A program made the position numbers and the translations under genes. This document shows positions 54,708 through 63,628 of a stretch of 64,000 nucleotides of DNA, piece by piece. Each line of letters begins with the position of its first letter. The first letter of the stretch is position 1. The notes below the pieces were generated by a model. It saw only the letters and a program-made list of their open reading frames with translations, did no database searches and was not told where the DNA came from. Location of the stretch: contig JAEUWC010000008.1 of assembly GCA_016786465.1 (NCBI GenBank), forward strand, positions 117,243-181,242, given 5' to 3'. Source of the stretch: Bdellovibrionales bacterium (GTDB lineage: Bacteria; Bdellovibrionota; UBA1018).

Positions 54708-57402
54708 AAAAAATCTTTCGTATTTTGAAGGACTGCGTCCCCGAGCCTGGATTTCGGCGGACCAGGCCTTCGCTCGCGAAGAAATCAAAAAGATTTTCTT
54801 TGATCATGGAATGGGAATTTCGTCAGAAACCCTAGTGCGGCCCGAAACGATTGCGGCCTTGGGTTTGGACGTCACTTCGGATCGATTCTTGGGAAGCCTA
54901 GCGCGCCAAGAACTTCTTCGGCATTTGATGGCGCAGTCGGCGATTCTGTCTTTTTTGCCTGAATTGAAACGGATGCGACGGGCACAGGGGTTTTACAAAA
55001 AACTGGATCAAGCAATTCAGGCCGGGCGCCGGGTCGCCGGATCCGATCACGAAGCCGAAACGATGGACTCGGTGTTGGCAAGACGCTTGGGAAGCGATCC
55101 CGTTCGAGAAGAAGTCAGCCGTATCGCGATTGCGTACGAAACCTGGCTTGAAAGTCAGAATTACTGGGACGACGCGCGCCTTTTACAAGAATGGGTGATC
55201 CGCTTTAAACAGGGGCGCGCCTTGTCGTCGCGCCTGAAAGTGCCTCAAAAAATCTTTCGTTTAGAAGCGCTTCCGGATGGTGGATTGGTTCAGTCCTTTT
55301 GGGACGGGTTTACTGGGCTTTTTCCTGACTGCGAAGTCGTTCGTGTTCCGTTGGTTTCGGCTTCCAACGACGATTCTGAAAAGGTGCGGCTTCCCGAATT
55401 AGAATGGGGTGCCTGGCATACCTTGGATGACGCCGCTGACGCTTTGGCCGAACGCCTTTCGACTGAAAGCCCAGAACAGTGGGATGAACAAGTCATTCTG
55501 ATACCCGATGATCCCAGCGTTCGTCGGTCGCTGACGCGCGCGTTTTTGGCCTGGGGGATTCCGTCCAGTGATCCTCGTGACCCCACGCGGGTCAGGACTT
55601 CTGAAGCCATCAAGTGGTTTCTGAATCCTTTGCGCTTGGTCAGTAGCGGCTTTGATCGAAAGTCGGTTTTGGCTTGGGCAAAATCAGGACAAACGCAGAT
55701 GACTCGCGAACAGGCGCAGGCAGCAATTCGCGAAATCGAAGAAAGCGGATTTCGTGCAGGGATTCAGTCGCTTTATGGGCCTAGGCTTTCGCCTTTGGTC
55801 TTAGAACTTCAGGAAATTCAGAAAGCGATTCCTTCGCGGGTCCGTCTTTCGGAACTGAAGAAAGGTCTTTTTCAGATCTCTGAAAAATCTGGGGGTTTAA
55901 CGTCGCAAGATCAGGCTTGGTTGGATGGCCTGTTTGAACAGTTTGAAACGGACCTGATTCGTACGCGCGGGGGCGTCCAGGGAAGCGGGCTTGGTTTTAG
56001 GGCCCATCCTCGGTGGTGGCTTGAAAGGCTTTCGGATCGTATTTCGCAGGCTAGACCCGGGGTCATTCAAGAAAGACCCATTCATGGCCTTCGAATTTCA
56101 AAACTGGGGCAGGCACCATTTTCAAGGGTTTCGAAGCTTCATCTTTTTGGGCTGCCGGCTAGATGGATCGATGGCGATTCGGTCGGGGATCTTTGGCTTT
56201 CAGATCGGGCACGAGAAATCTTGGCCGCAGAATTCCAGATTTCGTCGCTAGCCCGGGTTCAGCATTCACGAAAAGCGCTTTTACAGTCGTGGCGAGAAGG
56301 CGCGGATCGGGTCACGATCTGGGATGCGCGTTATGACTGGAACGGCGCTGAACGCGAATCCCTTTTGACCGGGCTTCGGGAATTGGGGTGGGAACCTCGT
56401 GAAAGTGATCGCGAGCCGGACGATTGCGGGGCCCACCTTCGCTTTTCAAAAAGTTTTGGATTCATTCGTCCCGAACCTGCGCGCGAAATACGCCTTGCCC
56501 CTATTGCTTCGCGGGGGCGCGAAGAAATTTCAGCAACCGACCTGGATCGCCAAAGCCGCTGTGGGTTCTTGGGTCTGGGGCTTGGGCGCTGGAAGCTTTA
56601 CGATGGCCGCCACGCTGAACCGGATCTTTGGGGCGATGTGCGAGGGATCTTATACCACCACGCTGTAAGGACCTTGGTTGAAAGTCGCCAAGACGACGGA
56701 AGCTTCTTGGTCGAAGTGGATGACGCCATTGAAAGGGCTTGGGCGGAAGTCCGTCCGAAAGGATTCCTTAGGTCAAACCGCCTGGTTCAGTCTGAAAAAG
56801 CGCGAATGAAAAAGGCGCTATTGGTTTTTTGCGAAAAAGAAGCCGCTTATGTGCGCGACACTGGAAACCGCGTTTTGCAATTGGAAGGGCCAAAGCTGAC
56901 CCAGGAATTTTCTGGGGTTCGTGTTTCAGGAATTCCAGATCGTTTGGATGAAACGAAAGACGGCGGAATTTTGGTCATTGATTACAAGACTTCAGCCAGC
57001 CAACCCAATGGTCGCGAAATCCTGGAAAACGACTACGCTTTACAGCTTCCGTTTTATGCGCTTGCGGCGTCCGGCCATTTTCAAAAACGTCCCATCGGTT
57101 TTCAGTTTTTAGCCTTCGATCGTGTAGGACGTCGAACGCTTGGGCTTTTTTTCACCGACTGGAATTTTCCCAAGGCAAGAAAGGGCGGTTCGCTTTTCAC
57201 AGAACCTCCCGAAGATGTTTTTTCACGCCTACGGCAGTCGGTCGAAAAAGAAGCGACGAAGCTTGCCCAAGGGGTTCATTCGGTGGCCCCAAAAATTCCG
57301 GCCCGCGAATGCAAGAAATGCCGTCTGCAAGACGCCTGCGGCATTCGTCGCGCACTGAATCCGGACTTGGAAAGTGACGAGGAAGGAGCTTCGAGTGGCT
57401 AA
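54676..57402 (+). CDS. AddB-like inactivated helicase with iron-sulfur PD-(D/E)XK nuclease
   Basis: 908 residues. The C-terminal RecB-family nuclease is clear: Cys629 (SRCGFLGLGLG), His662 (ILYHHAV), Asp755 (GIPDRLD), Asp769 and Lys771 (VIDYKTS), Gln790 (ALQLPFYAL), and Cys879-x2-Cys882-x5-Cys888, the pattern of a [4Fe-4S] staple as in AddB/Dna2. The N-terminal two-thirds resembles an AddB-type helicase region but shows no Walker A motif. With the next gene it should form an AddAB-like helicase-nuclease for double-strand break repair. It starts inside purM (32-base overlap) and ends eight bases into the next gene. Length is lower than B. subtilis AddB (about 1170). Confidence 0.82.
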   Translation: MGKPKPYFTIEKNLSYFEGLRPRAWISADQAFAREEIKKIFFDHGMGISSETLVRPETIAALGLDVTSDRFLGSLARQELLRHLMAQSAILSFLPELKRMRRAQGFYKKLDQAIQAGRRVAGSDHEAETMDSVLARRLGSDPVREEVSRIAIAYETWLESQNYWDDARLLQEWVIRFKQGRALSSRLKVPQKIFRLEALPDGGLVQSFWDGFTGLFPDCEVVRVPLVSASNDDSEKVRLPELEWGAWHTLDDAADALAERLSTESPEQWDEQVILIPDDPSVRRSLTRAFLAWGIPSSDPRDPTRVRTSEAIKWFLNPLRLVSSGFDRKSVLAWAKSGQTQMTREQAQAAIREIEESGFRAGIQSLYGPRLSPLVLELQEIQKAIPSRVRLSELKKGLFQISEKSGGLTSQDQAWLDGLFEQFETDLIRTRGGVQGSGLGFRAHPRWWLERLSDRISQARPGVIQERPIHGLRISKLGQAPFSRVSKLHLFGLPARWIDGDSVGDLWLSDRAREILAAEFQISSLARVQHSRKALLQSWREGADRVTIWDARYDWNGAERESLLTGLRELGWEPRESDREPDDCGAHLRFSKSFGFIRPEPAREIRLAPIASRGREEISATDLDRQSRCGFLGLGLGRWKLYDGRHAEPDLWGDVRGILYHHAVRTLVESRQDDGSFLVEVDDAIERAWAEVRPKGFLRSNRLVQSEKARMKKALLVFCEKEAAYVRDTGNRVLQLEGPKLTQEFSGVRVSGIPDRLDETKDGGILVIDYKTSASQPNGREILENDYALQLPFYALAASGHFQKRPIGFQFLAFDRVGRRTLGLFFTDWNFPKARKGGSLFTEPPEDVFSRLRQSVEKEATKLAQGVHSVAPKIPARECKKCRLQDACGIRRALNPDLESDEEGASSG

Positions 57403-60343
57403 GCTTCAGACCTTGGAATCTTTAACCCAAGAACAGCGGCAGGTGGTCGAAACCTGGGGGCGCGGGATCGCGGTGACCGCCGGCGCGGGTTCAGGAAAAA
57501 CGACCACATTGATGGTCAAGTGCGCCGAATTCTTGAAGCGAAACCCTGAAGGAAGGTTTGCGGCCGTTTCTTTTACCGAAAAGTCAGCATCGGATCTTCG
57601 AAAAAAGCTTTCGCAGGCAATGGATCTAAAGTCCCACTGGGTCATGACCATTCACGGTCTTTGCGGTTCCATTTTGCGCGACTTTCCGATTCAAGCGGGA
57701 TTTCAGGGGGACGAAAGGGTTATGGATGAAGTCGAAGCCCAAGCGATTTGGGAGCGTTCGACGGAAGCGCTTTGGGCAGACGATCTTCCACCGGAACTTG
57801 CGCAGGATGTGGATGCCCTTTTGGACCGAGAAAGGCGCGCGGATCTTTTGGCATTGATTCTGCGCTATAGGACTTTGAATTCATTAGGTGCGTATGAATT
57901 TGAACCCGATGGCGATCTGGCGCGCGTGCGACGAATCACCGAATATGTCGATGGTCGATTCACGGTCTTGAAGAAACGAATCGGAGCCATTGATTTTTCA
58001 GACCTAGAACTAGCAGCTGACCGTGCGTTGGACCACGAAGAAGTCCGCGCTTATTATCGCAACCGTTTTGACCTGGTCATGGTTGATGAATTTCAAGACA
58101 CCAATCCCATTCAGGCTAGGATTCTTTTTCGATTCGTGCGCGAAGATTTTTCAAATCTATGTGTCGTGGGTGATCCCAAGCAATCGATCTACCGATTTCG
58201 CGACGCAGACGTTAGCCTTTTTCAAGAAGTCTGCGAAAAGATGCCCGTCAGTCTATCGCTGACTTGGAATTTTAGAAGTCAGCCCAAGATCATTCAGTTT
58301 TGCAACGAATTCTGTAGCCCGCTTTTTCAAGCATCGCAGCTTCCCTACGAAGCGCTGGAACCCAAAGGAAAAGAATTTCCCGACGTCAAACCCGTCGAAT
58401 TTTTGGAAAACGCAACCCCGGAAGGCTTGGCTTCTTGGGTCCGATCGGAAATCGACCGGGGCGTTCCTACGGGGGATTTTGCGATTTTGCTTCGCAGTAT
58501 TCGCGGCGCCGAAAGTTGGCTGAAGGCGATTTCTCGCGAAGGAATTCCGATTGCCATCGGTAGTGGAGGTTTTTTCTGGGAAGACCCCCGCGTTCGTGAA
58601 TTAATCGCGCTTTTGCGTTTTTGGGATGATCCGAATCACGCCTTATCTGCGGCGGTCTTTTTTCGAGCCCCCTGGGTCGGCTTCACGGATCAGGAACTGG
58701 ATGATTGGATTTTTTCAAAGGAAGCGGGGCGCCTTTGGTCTGAAAACTTTTTTCAGTCTTCGCATCCGTTGGCCCAGGCACTTTCCCCGCTTCGAAAAAA
58801 GGCCGCCAGGCCGGGCGAAGTCCTGATGGCGCTTTTGATCAATGATGCCATCGAATCTGAACTGGGGGTCCCACTTTTGGGACTTTGGCATCGCTGCGAA
58901 GAACTTTCGTCTCGGGGCTACGGTTTTTCCGAAGTCGTCGAAGAAATTTCCCAGGCGCGTGATGAAAACCGTCGCGAACGCGAAGTTCCTCCGCCTAGGC
59001 GCAATTCGGCACAAGGTGCGGACGCGGCGGTGCATTCCGGCGGACTGCTTTCGGTCATGACCATTCACGGTTCCAAGGGGCTAGAATTCCCTCACGTCAT
59101 TTTGTTGGACTTCAAAGTTCGCCAAATGGCACCGCCGCTGCCGATGCTTTTTTGGGATCGAACCCGAGGTGCATACCTTTCTCCGCGCGACGAAGCAGGT
59201 AAGCCCGATAAGAACGCGGCCATGGCCTGGCGAGACCGCGAAAGAAGCCTGGAAATTTCAGAAAGTAAGCGCCAGCTTTACGTAGGTCTGACGCGCGCAG
59301 AAAAAAGATTGATCCTGGCGGTTCAGCCAGAAGCACCCGCACCTGTAACTCAAGCCGCTTCGAAAAAGCCTGCTGCTTCTGCGATTTCACCGCTTTTGAA
59401 GCCCAGTTGGAAAGGGTGGCTGGATGAAATTCGTCCGGGCGCTTGGGTTTCGCGAACCGATCTTTCACAGATTTCGCCAAGTGAAGCGCAAGACCGCCCG
59501 ACTTTGTTTCCGGATTTTCGTCAGGCTCAGGCGCGCCTGGTGCCCAAAGCGACGCCGACGATGAAGACTCGTCAAAGTGTAACTGAATGGAATCGATTGG
59601 CGCAGTGTTTAAGGCAAGTCGCATTAGACCTAGCAAGCCCCAACGCTGCACAAAATTGGGCGCAATCCGGTGAAAATGAAACAAGTGAACTTTGGCAGGA
59701 ACCCGTTTCGGGACTAAGCCAGCGCGAACTGGGTACTCGGGTTCATGAAGTATTGGAAAAACAAGACTGGGCGGCGCTTGAAAATCTTGAAAAAGAAGCG
59801 GGGTCGGATCGTGTTTCGGCCAAGAAGATTCGCGACTGGGCTTTGAAAAGCGAAGAAATGGCGCAGGATTTAAGCCGAATTGAAGCTTTTACCGAATGGT
59901 CATTTGAAGTTCCCGTGGCCGATACCGAAGGAAACCAGACGCTTTTGGTGGGATCCATCGATCGCTTGGTGAAAAAGTGGGACGGGGGATTGGTCTTAGT
60001 TGATTTCAAAGTCACCGAAAAGAACTTGGATTCGAAAGCACTTTTGGAAAGCTATCGCGCTCAGATCTGGCTTTATGCATACGCGATTTCAAAATTTGAA
60101 AAATCTTCATACGAAAAACTTTCTGCAAAGTTGGTCGCGATTTCTTCAAAATCCGTTTCTGAAGTGCAAGTCGATCTTCCGAAAGAATCGGAACTGCAAA
60201 CTTGGGTTCAGGGTCTAATGAAGGACCAAGGTCTATTGTCACAAAAGAAACCACTAGAACTTCGTGCGTTACCGGGTTCGCGGTGTCGGTATTGCGCACA
60301 CCGATCGTTGTGTCCGGACCGAAAGTCAGCTGAAAGGGAATGA
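57395..60343 (+). CDS. AddA-like UvrD-family helicase with a C-terminal PD-(D/E)XK nuclease
   Basis: 982 residues from the GTG at 57395, six bases after GGAG. Helicase motifs: Q-motif LTQEQRQVV, Walker A AGAGSGKTTTL (29-39), MVDEFQDTNPIQ (motif II), VGDPKQSIYRFRDAD (motif III), TIHGSKGLEFPHVIL (V) and YVGLTRAEKRLIL (VI). The C-terminal nuclease has His784 (GTRVHEVLE), Asp856 (GSIDRLV), Asp870 and Lys872 (LVDFKVT) and Gln890. Unusually for AddA, Cys738 (LAQCLRQ) and Cys964-x2-Cys967-x5-Cys973 fit the iron-sulfur cluster pattern. It pairs with the AddB-like gene upstream. Confidence 0.88.
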   Translation: MAKLQTLESLTQEQRQVVETWGRGIAVTAGAGSGKTTTLMVKCAEFLKRNPEGRFAAVSFTEKSASDLRKKLSQAMDLKSHWVMTIHGLCGSILRDFPIQAGFQGDERVMDEVEAQAIWERSTEALWADDLPPELAQDVDALLDRERRADLLALILRYRTLNSLGAYEFEPDGDLARVRRITEYVDGRFTVLKKRIGAIDFSDLELAADRALDHEEVRAYYRNRFDLVMVDEFQDTNPIQARILFRFVREDFSNLCVVGDPKQSIYRFRDADVSLFQEVCEKMPVSLSLTWNFRSQPKIIQFCNEFCSPLFQASQLPYEALEPKGKEFPDVKPVEFLENATPEGLASWVRSEIDRGVPTGDFAILLRSIRGAESWLKAISREGIPIAIGSGGFFWEDPRVRELIALLRFWDDPNHALSAAVFFRAPWVGFTDQELDDWIFSKEAGRLWSENFFQSSHPLAQALSPLRKKAARPGEVLMALLINDAIESELGVPLLGLWHRCEELSSRGYGFSEVVEEISQARDENRREREVPPPRRNSAQGADAAVHSGGLLSVMTIHGSKGLEFPHVILLDFKVRQMAPPLPMLFWDRTRGAYLSPRDEAGKPDKNAAMAWRDRERSLEISESKRQLYVGLTRAEKRLILAVQPEAPAPVTQAASKKPAASAISPLLKPSWKGWLDEIRPGAWVSRTDLSQISPSEAQDRPTLFPDFRQAQARLVPKATPTMKTRQSVTEWNRLAQCLRQVALDLASPNAAQNWAQSGENETSELWQEPVSGLSQRELGTRVHEVLEKQDWAALENLEKEAGSDRVSAKKIRDWALKSEEMAQDLSRIEAFTEWSFEVPVADTEGNQTLLVGSIDRLVKKWDGGLVLVDFKVTEKNLDSKALLESYRAQIWLYAYAISKFEKSSYEKLSAKLVAISSKSVSEVQVDLPKESELQTWVQGLMKDQGLLSQKKPLELRALPGSRCRYCAHRSLCPDRKSAERE

Positions 60344-61284
60344 ACTTGGAAATTCAAACCTTCGATACGGGGTACGGCGGTGCAAATTTTACGGCGATGT
60401 ACCTTTTGAAATTACGTGAAGGCTACGCGGTCGTCGAAACCGGAACCGCTCCGGGAATTCCGGGGTTTTTGGAAAAAGCAGAAAAACAGGGCATTTCCTT
60501 GGATCAAATCCGCTGGATCATTTTGACCCACATTCATTTGGATCATGCCGGCGGAGCATCCCTGCTTTTGAAAAGCTGCAAAAACGCAAAGATTTTTGTG
60601 CATCCTCGCGGTGCTAGGCACCTGATCGACCCCAGTCGGCTGGTTGCCAGCGCCAAGCAGGTTTATGGCGAAAGTGAATTTGCGCGACTTTACGGAACCA
60701 TCGAGGCCATTCCAGAAGGCCGTGTGCGAACTTTTCAGGACCAAGAAGTTTTTGCTGATCAAGGTCAGGACGTTTTTCGATTTCATCACACGCGGGGTCA
60801 CGCGAATCATCACTTTGTCGTCGAATGGATTCCTGAAAGGACCCTTTTCACAGGCGATACATTTGGCCTAGTTTATCCCGAAATCCAGGAACTGGCCCGC
60901 CGGCAGGGAAGGGCGCTTTACGCGATTCCTTCGACGTCACCCACTGACTTTGATGCCGAAGAAGCGATCTTAAGCATCGATCGGATTCTTGCGCTCAGGG
61001 CACGGGATTTTTATCCGACTCACTATGGCCAGATCTTTGATTTCGCCGAAACGGCCCGCCAGCTGAAAGATTGGATTTGGGTTTCCAAGCTGCTTCAGGA
61101 CCAGGCTCGAAGCGAACTTCAAGCGGGGTCATCCTTCGAAGAAGTCTGTTCCCGCCTGGAAAAGAAGCTGCTTGAAAACCTGAACCGGAATTGGCCGTCG
61201 TGCCCCGATCGCGTGGTAGAAATTTTGGCATTGGATTTCAAATTGAACGCCCAGGGGATCACATTTTCAGCGTCAAAGTCTTGA
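60340..61284 (+). CDS. metallo-beta-lactamase-fold hydrolase
   Basis: 314 residues. The metal-binding motif THIHLDHAGG (His64-x-His66-x-Asp68-His69) is followed by the HTRGHANHHF histidine and FTGDTFGL aspartate, the standard di-metal site. No signal peptide. A helical C-terminal region of about 80 residues (SKLLQDQARSELQAG) is added, as in some glyoxalase II/flavoprotein-like members. Substrate unknown. The ATG overlaps the helicase stop by four bases, so it belongs to the same transcript, which may reflect only operon packing. Confidence 0.85.
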   Translation: MNLEIQTFDTGYGGANFTAMYLLKLREGYAVVETGTAPGIPGFLEKAEKQGISLDQIRWIILTHIHLDHAGGASLLLKSCKNAKIFVHPRGARHLIDPSRLVASAKQVYGESEFARLYGTIEAIPEGRVRTFQDQEVFADQGQDVFRFHHTRGHANHHFVVEWIPERTLFTGDTFGLVYPEIQELARRQGRALYAIPSTSPTDFDAEEAILSIDRILALRARDFYPTHYGQIFDFAETARQLKDWIWVSKLLQDQARSELQAGSSFEEVCSRLEKKLLENLNRNWPSCPDRVVEILALDFKLNAQGITFSASKS

Positions 61285-61343
61285 CCGATCCGGGTTGGAT
61301 TCCGTAGCTTTTCGATCTTTTTTTCAGGCTTTTCTTTTAAGCC

Positions 61344-61352
61344 TGTTACACT
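61344..61352 (+). promoter_or_regulatory. possible extended -10 promoter of the beta-barrel gene
   Basis: TGTTACACT (61344-61352) matches the extended -10 form TGnTATAAT, and a start near 61359 would leave about five bases before the ATG at 61364. A 7-pair palindrome (CAGGCTT at 61325-61331 with AAGCCTG at 61339-61345) covers the spacer and could bind a regulator or act as a weak terminator. No clear -35 element. Confidence 0.3.
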
Positions 61353-61363
61353 GAACTAAGATC

Positions 61364-62104
61364 ATGAATCCCAACGGAAATTGTGTGAAACCAGGTCGCT
61401 TTTTCCCGTCTTTGAACCGACTCCTGATTCCGGCTCTTTTCTTTGCCGCGATCACTCCTGCGTGGGCAGAACGCGGGGCCGATCGAGGCGCCGATAACGA
61501 ATTCAATTTCAGTTGGCTGGACACAGACAAGAAAATTTACGTTCTGCAGAATCGCCGGTATTTGAAGGCGAACCACATTCTTCTTTCAGGGATGCTTGGC
61601 GTGGGAATGTCCAACCCTTACAGGGACGTCTTGGGTTTCGATCCGCGGATCGCGTACTACTGGTCGGAAGCATTTGGGATCGAAGTCTTTTATTCGATTT
61701 TTTCCAATTCCCCGAATGCGACGTCCAAAGCGCTATCGCAGACGATTCCTAACGCAAGCCCGGTGACGCGTGATTTGAAAAGTCAGTTAGGAGGACTTCT
61801 TCATTGGGCGCCTTGGTACGCCAAGATCAACGTATTCAATCAGATCTTGTATTTCGATTGGTACTTCACAGCGGGCCTTGGGCAAATGACGATGTCGACC
61901 CGTCCTTCCAGTGGCGCGACTTTTACCGAGACGCCCATCGCATTTCTTTTGGGGACCGGCCACCAGTACCATGTCAGTCAGGATTGGGTCGTGCGTTTGG
62001 ATCTGACTTCGTCGATCTATTCAGGAAAAATTTTGGGCAATTCTGGTGAAAATGCATTTTTTTCAAATTTCAACTTTGTCGCGGGATTGGGGTATCGCCT
62101 GTAA
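61364..62104 (+). CDS. outer-membrane beta-barrel protein
   Basis: 246 residues. A signal peptide with basic residues and a cleavage site near residue 35 (TPAWA) precedes a predicted 8-stranded barrel: LLSGMLGVGMS, RIAYYWSEAFGIEVFYS, FDWYFTAGLGQMTM, FLLGTGHQYHVS, WVVRLDLTSSIYSG and the last strand FNFVAGLGYRL. This layout matches the small delta-proteobacterial barrel family linked to gliding-motility gene clusters. The next two genes encode TPR-like proteins, which agrees with such a cluster. Confidence 0.7.
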   Translation: MNPNGNCVKPGRFFPSLNRLLIPALFFAAITPAWAERGADRGADNEFNFSWLDTDKKIYVLQNRRYLKANHILLSGMLGVGMSNPYRDVLGFDPRIAYYWSEAFGIEVFYSIFSNSPNATSKALSQTIPNASPVTRDLKSQLGGLLHWAPWYAKINVFNQILYFDWYFTAGLGQMTMSTRPSSGATFTETPIAFLLGTGHQYHVSQDWVVRLDLTSSIYSGKILGNSGENAFFSNFNFVAGLGYRL

Positions 62105-63628
62105 ATGGCTAGCACGATCAAGGAAGTCAGACTGGCGCATTTCAGTTGGCTTGGGTTGATTCTGGGTGCTTCTGCGTTTGCAGATTCGGCAGGCGATCTT
62201 TCGCAGGCCAATCGTCTTTTAGAAGAAGGCCGAAATGCGATGGCCGCACGATATGCGTTTTCGGCAGGCGGAGAATCTCCAGCGGCCGCAAACGCCTTGA
62301 TCACCGAAGCCTTGATGCGCGAAGGACTTCCGCAGGCAGCGTCCTATTTTTTCATACGAACGCTTCAGTCGGGGGATCAGTCCGCAATTCGAAAAGTGCT
62401 GAGCCACACGCAGGCGCTGACGGTTTCTGTGGGTGCGGATCTTTTAAGAAAATATCTGATCCGACACACGAAGTACGAAGATTACGATCCGGGTCAAAAA
62501 AGTGCGTACCTATATGCTCTAGGCAAGGATTCGCTTTTGGATAAAAAAGAAGAGCGGGCCATCGGTTACCTCAATGGAATTTCCGCCAAGACCCAGCTTT
62601 GGCCTTTTGCGCTTCAGCTTCGAGGCACGGCCTACGCGATTTTGGGCAAGACTCAAGACGCGTTACGTGATTTCCGCGCATGCGTCGATCGAGCCGAAGA
62701 TTATCCGAAAAACAAAGAAGCAATGGACCTTCGCGCACGCTGCCAGGCTTCGGTCGCGCGCGTTCTTTACCAAATGAATCGTTTTGACGAAGCCGATCGG
62801 GTTTATGATTCGATTCCGAAGGCTAGCCTGGTGTGGCCGGATATTCTTTTCGAACAGGCGTGGAACGGTTTTGCCAAGGGAGAATTCAATAAGACCCTGG
62901 GCAAGTTGGTTTCGTATAAAAGCCCAGCGCTTTCATTTGTATTGAATTCTGAAGTCGACGTCCTTCGTGCGCAGTCGTACTTGGGGCTTTGCTTGTATTC
63001 AGACGCAAATGACGAAATCAATCATTTCCATGAAAAGTATTCGAAAGTTGGCGAAGAAGTGAAACGCTTTGTCGAATCGAATTCTGGGAATTCAGATGCA
63101 TTTTACCGTTTGGGGCGGACGGTTCTAGGGGGCCCCCTTCACACGCGAAATCCGTTTCATCGAATGGTGAATCGCTTTATTCGTGGACCGTATTTTCAGA
63201 ACTTGGTCGCCGCCGAATCCCAGATTGAATACGAAGTGAAGGCGCTTAAGGCTTCAGGTGATCTGAACAGTTCCATGGTTCAATCGGGAAGCGGATTCGC
63301 TGATTTCATCACCAAGGTCTTGGAATGGCGAAAGCGTTCGACTCGTGAAATCGGCGGCGCATTCGTGAAAAACAGTTTGATGGACTACCATTCGATGTTG
63401 ATCGCGGATTTTGAAAAGATCGCTTTCATTAAGCTCGAAATGCTGGGCCGTGCGAAGGATAAGTTATTGGCGCGGAAATCACAGTCCGCGGACCGCTTCC
63501 GCGGGAATCAAGAACCCGCCAGGCGCGACGATCAATATCGCTGGGGCTTTAATGGTGAATTTTGGACCGATGAATTAGGTGATTACGTCTTCGGCTTGGA
63601 ATCCGAATGCGGGGAAGGTCGGTCATGA
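62105..63628 (+). CDS. exported TPR-repeat protein, gliding-motility-associated type
   Basis: 507 residues with a signal peptide (LGLILGASAFADS). Helical TPR-like repeats fill residues 25-300 (QANRLLEEGRNAMAARYAF, ALQLRGTAYAILGKTQDALRDF, YQMNRFDEADRVYDSI). The sequence VWPDILFEQAWNGFAKGEFNKTLGKL is characteristic, in my reading, of the TPR family linked to Myxococcus gliding motility (GltE/AglT-like). The C-terminal part is helical and basic. The ATG follows directly after the barrel-protein stop and the next gene overlaps by four bases. Confidence 0.65.
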   Translation: MASTIKEVRLAHFSWLGLILGASAFADSAGDLSQANRLLEEGRNAMAARYAFSAGGESPAAANALITEALMREGLPQAASYFFIRTLQSGDQSAIRKVLSHTQALTVSVGADLLRKYLIRHTKYEDYDPGQKSAYLYALGKDSLLDKKEERAIGYLNGISAKTQLWPFALQLRGTAYAILGKTQDALRDFRACVDRAEDYPKNKEAMDLRARCQASVARVLYQMNRFDEADRVYDSIPKASLVWPDILFEQAWNGFAKGEFNKTLGKLVSYKSPALSFVLNSEVDVLRAQSYLGLCLYSDANDEINHFHEKYSKVGEEVKRFVESNSGNSDAFYRLGRTVLGGPLHTRNPFHRMVNRFIRGPYFQNLVAAESQIEYEVKALKASGDLNSSMVQSGSGFADFITKVLEWRKRSTREIGGAFVKNSLMDYHSMLIADFEKIAFIKLEMLGRAKDKLLARKSQSADRFRGNQEPARRDDQYRWGFNGEFWTDELGDYVFGLESECGEGRS

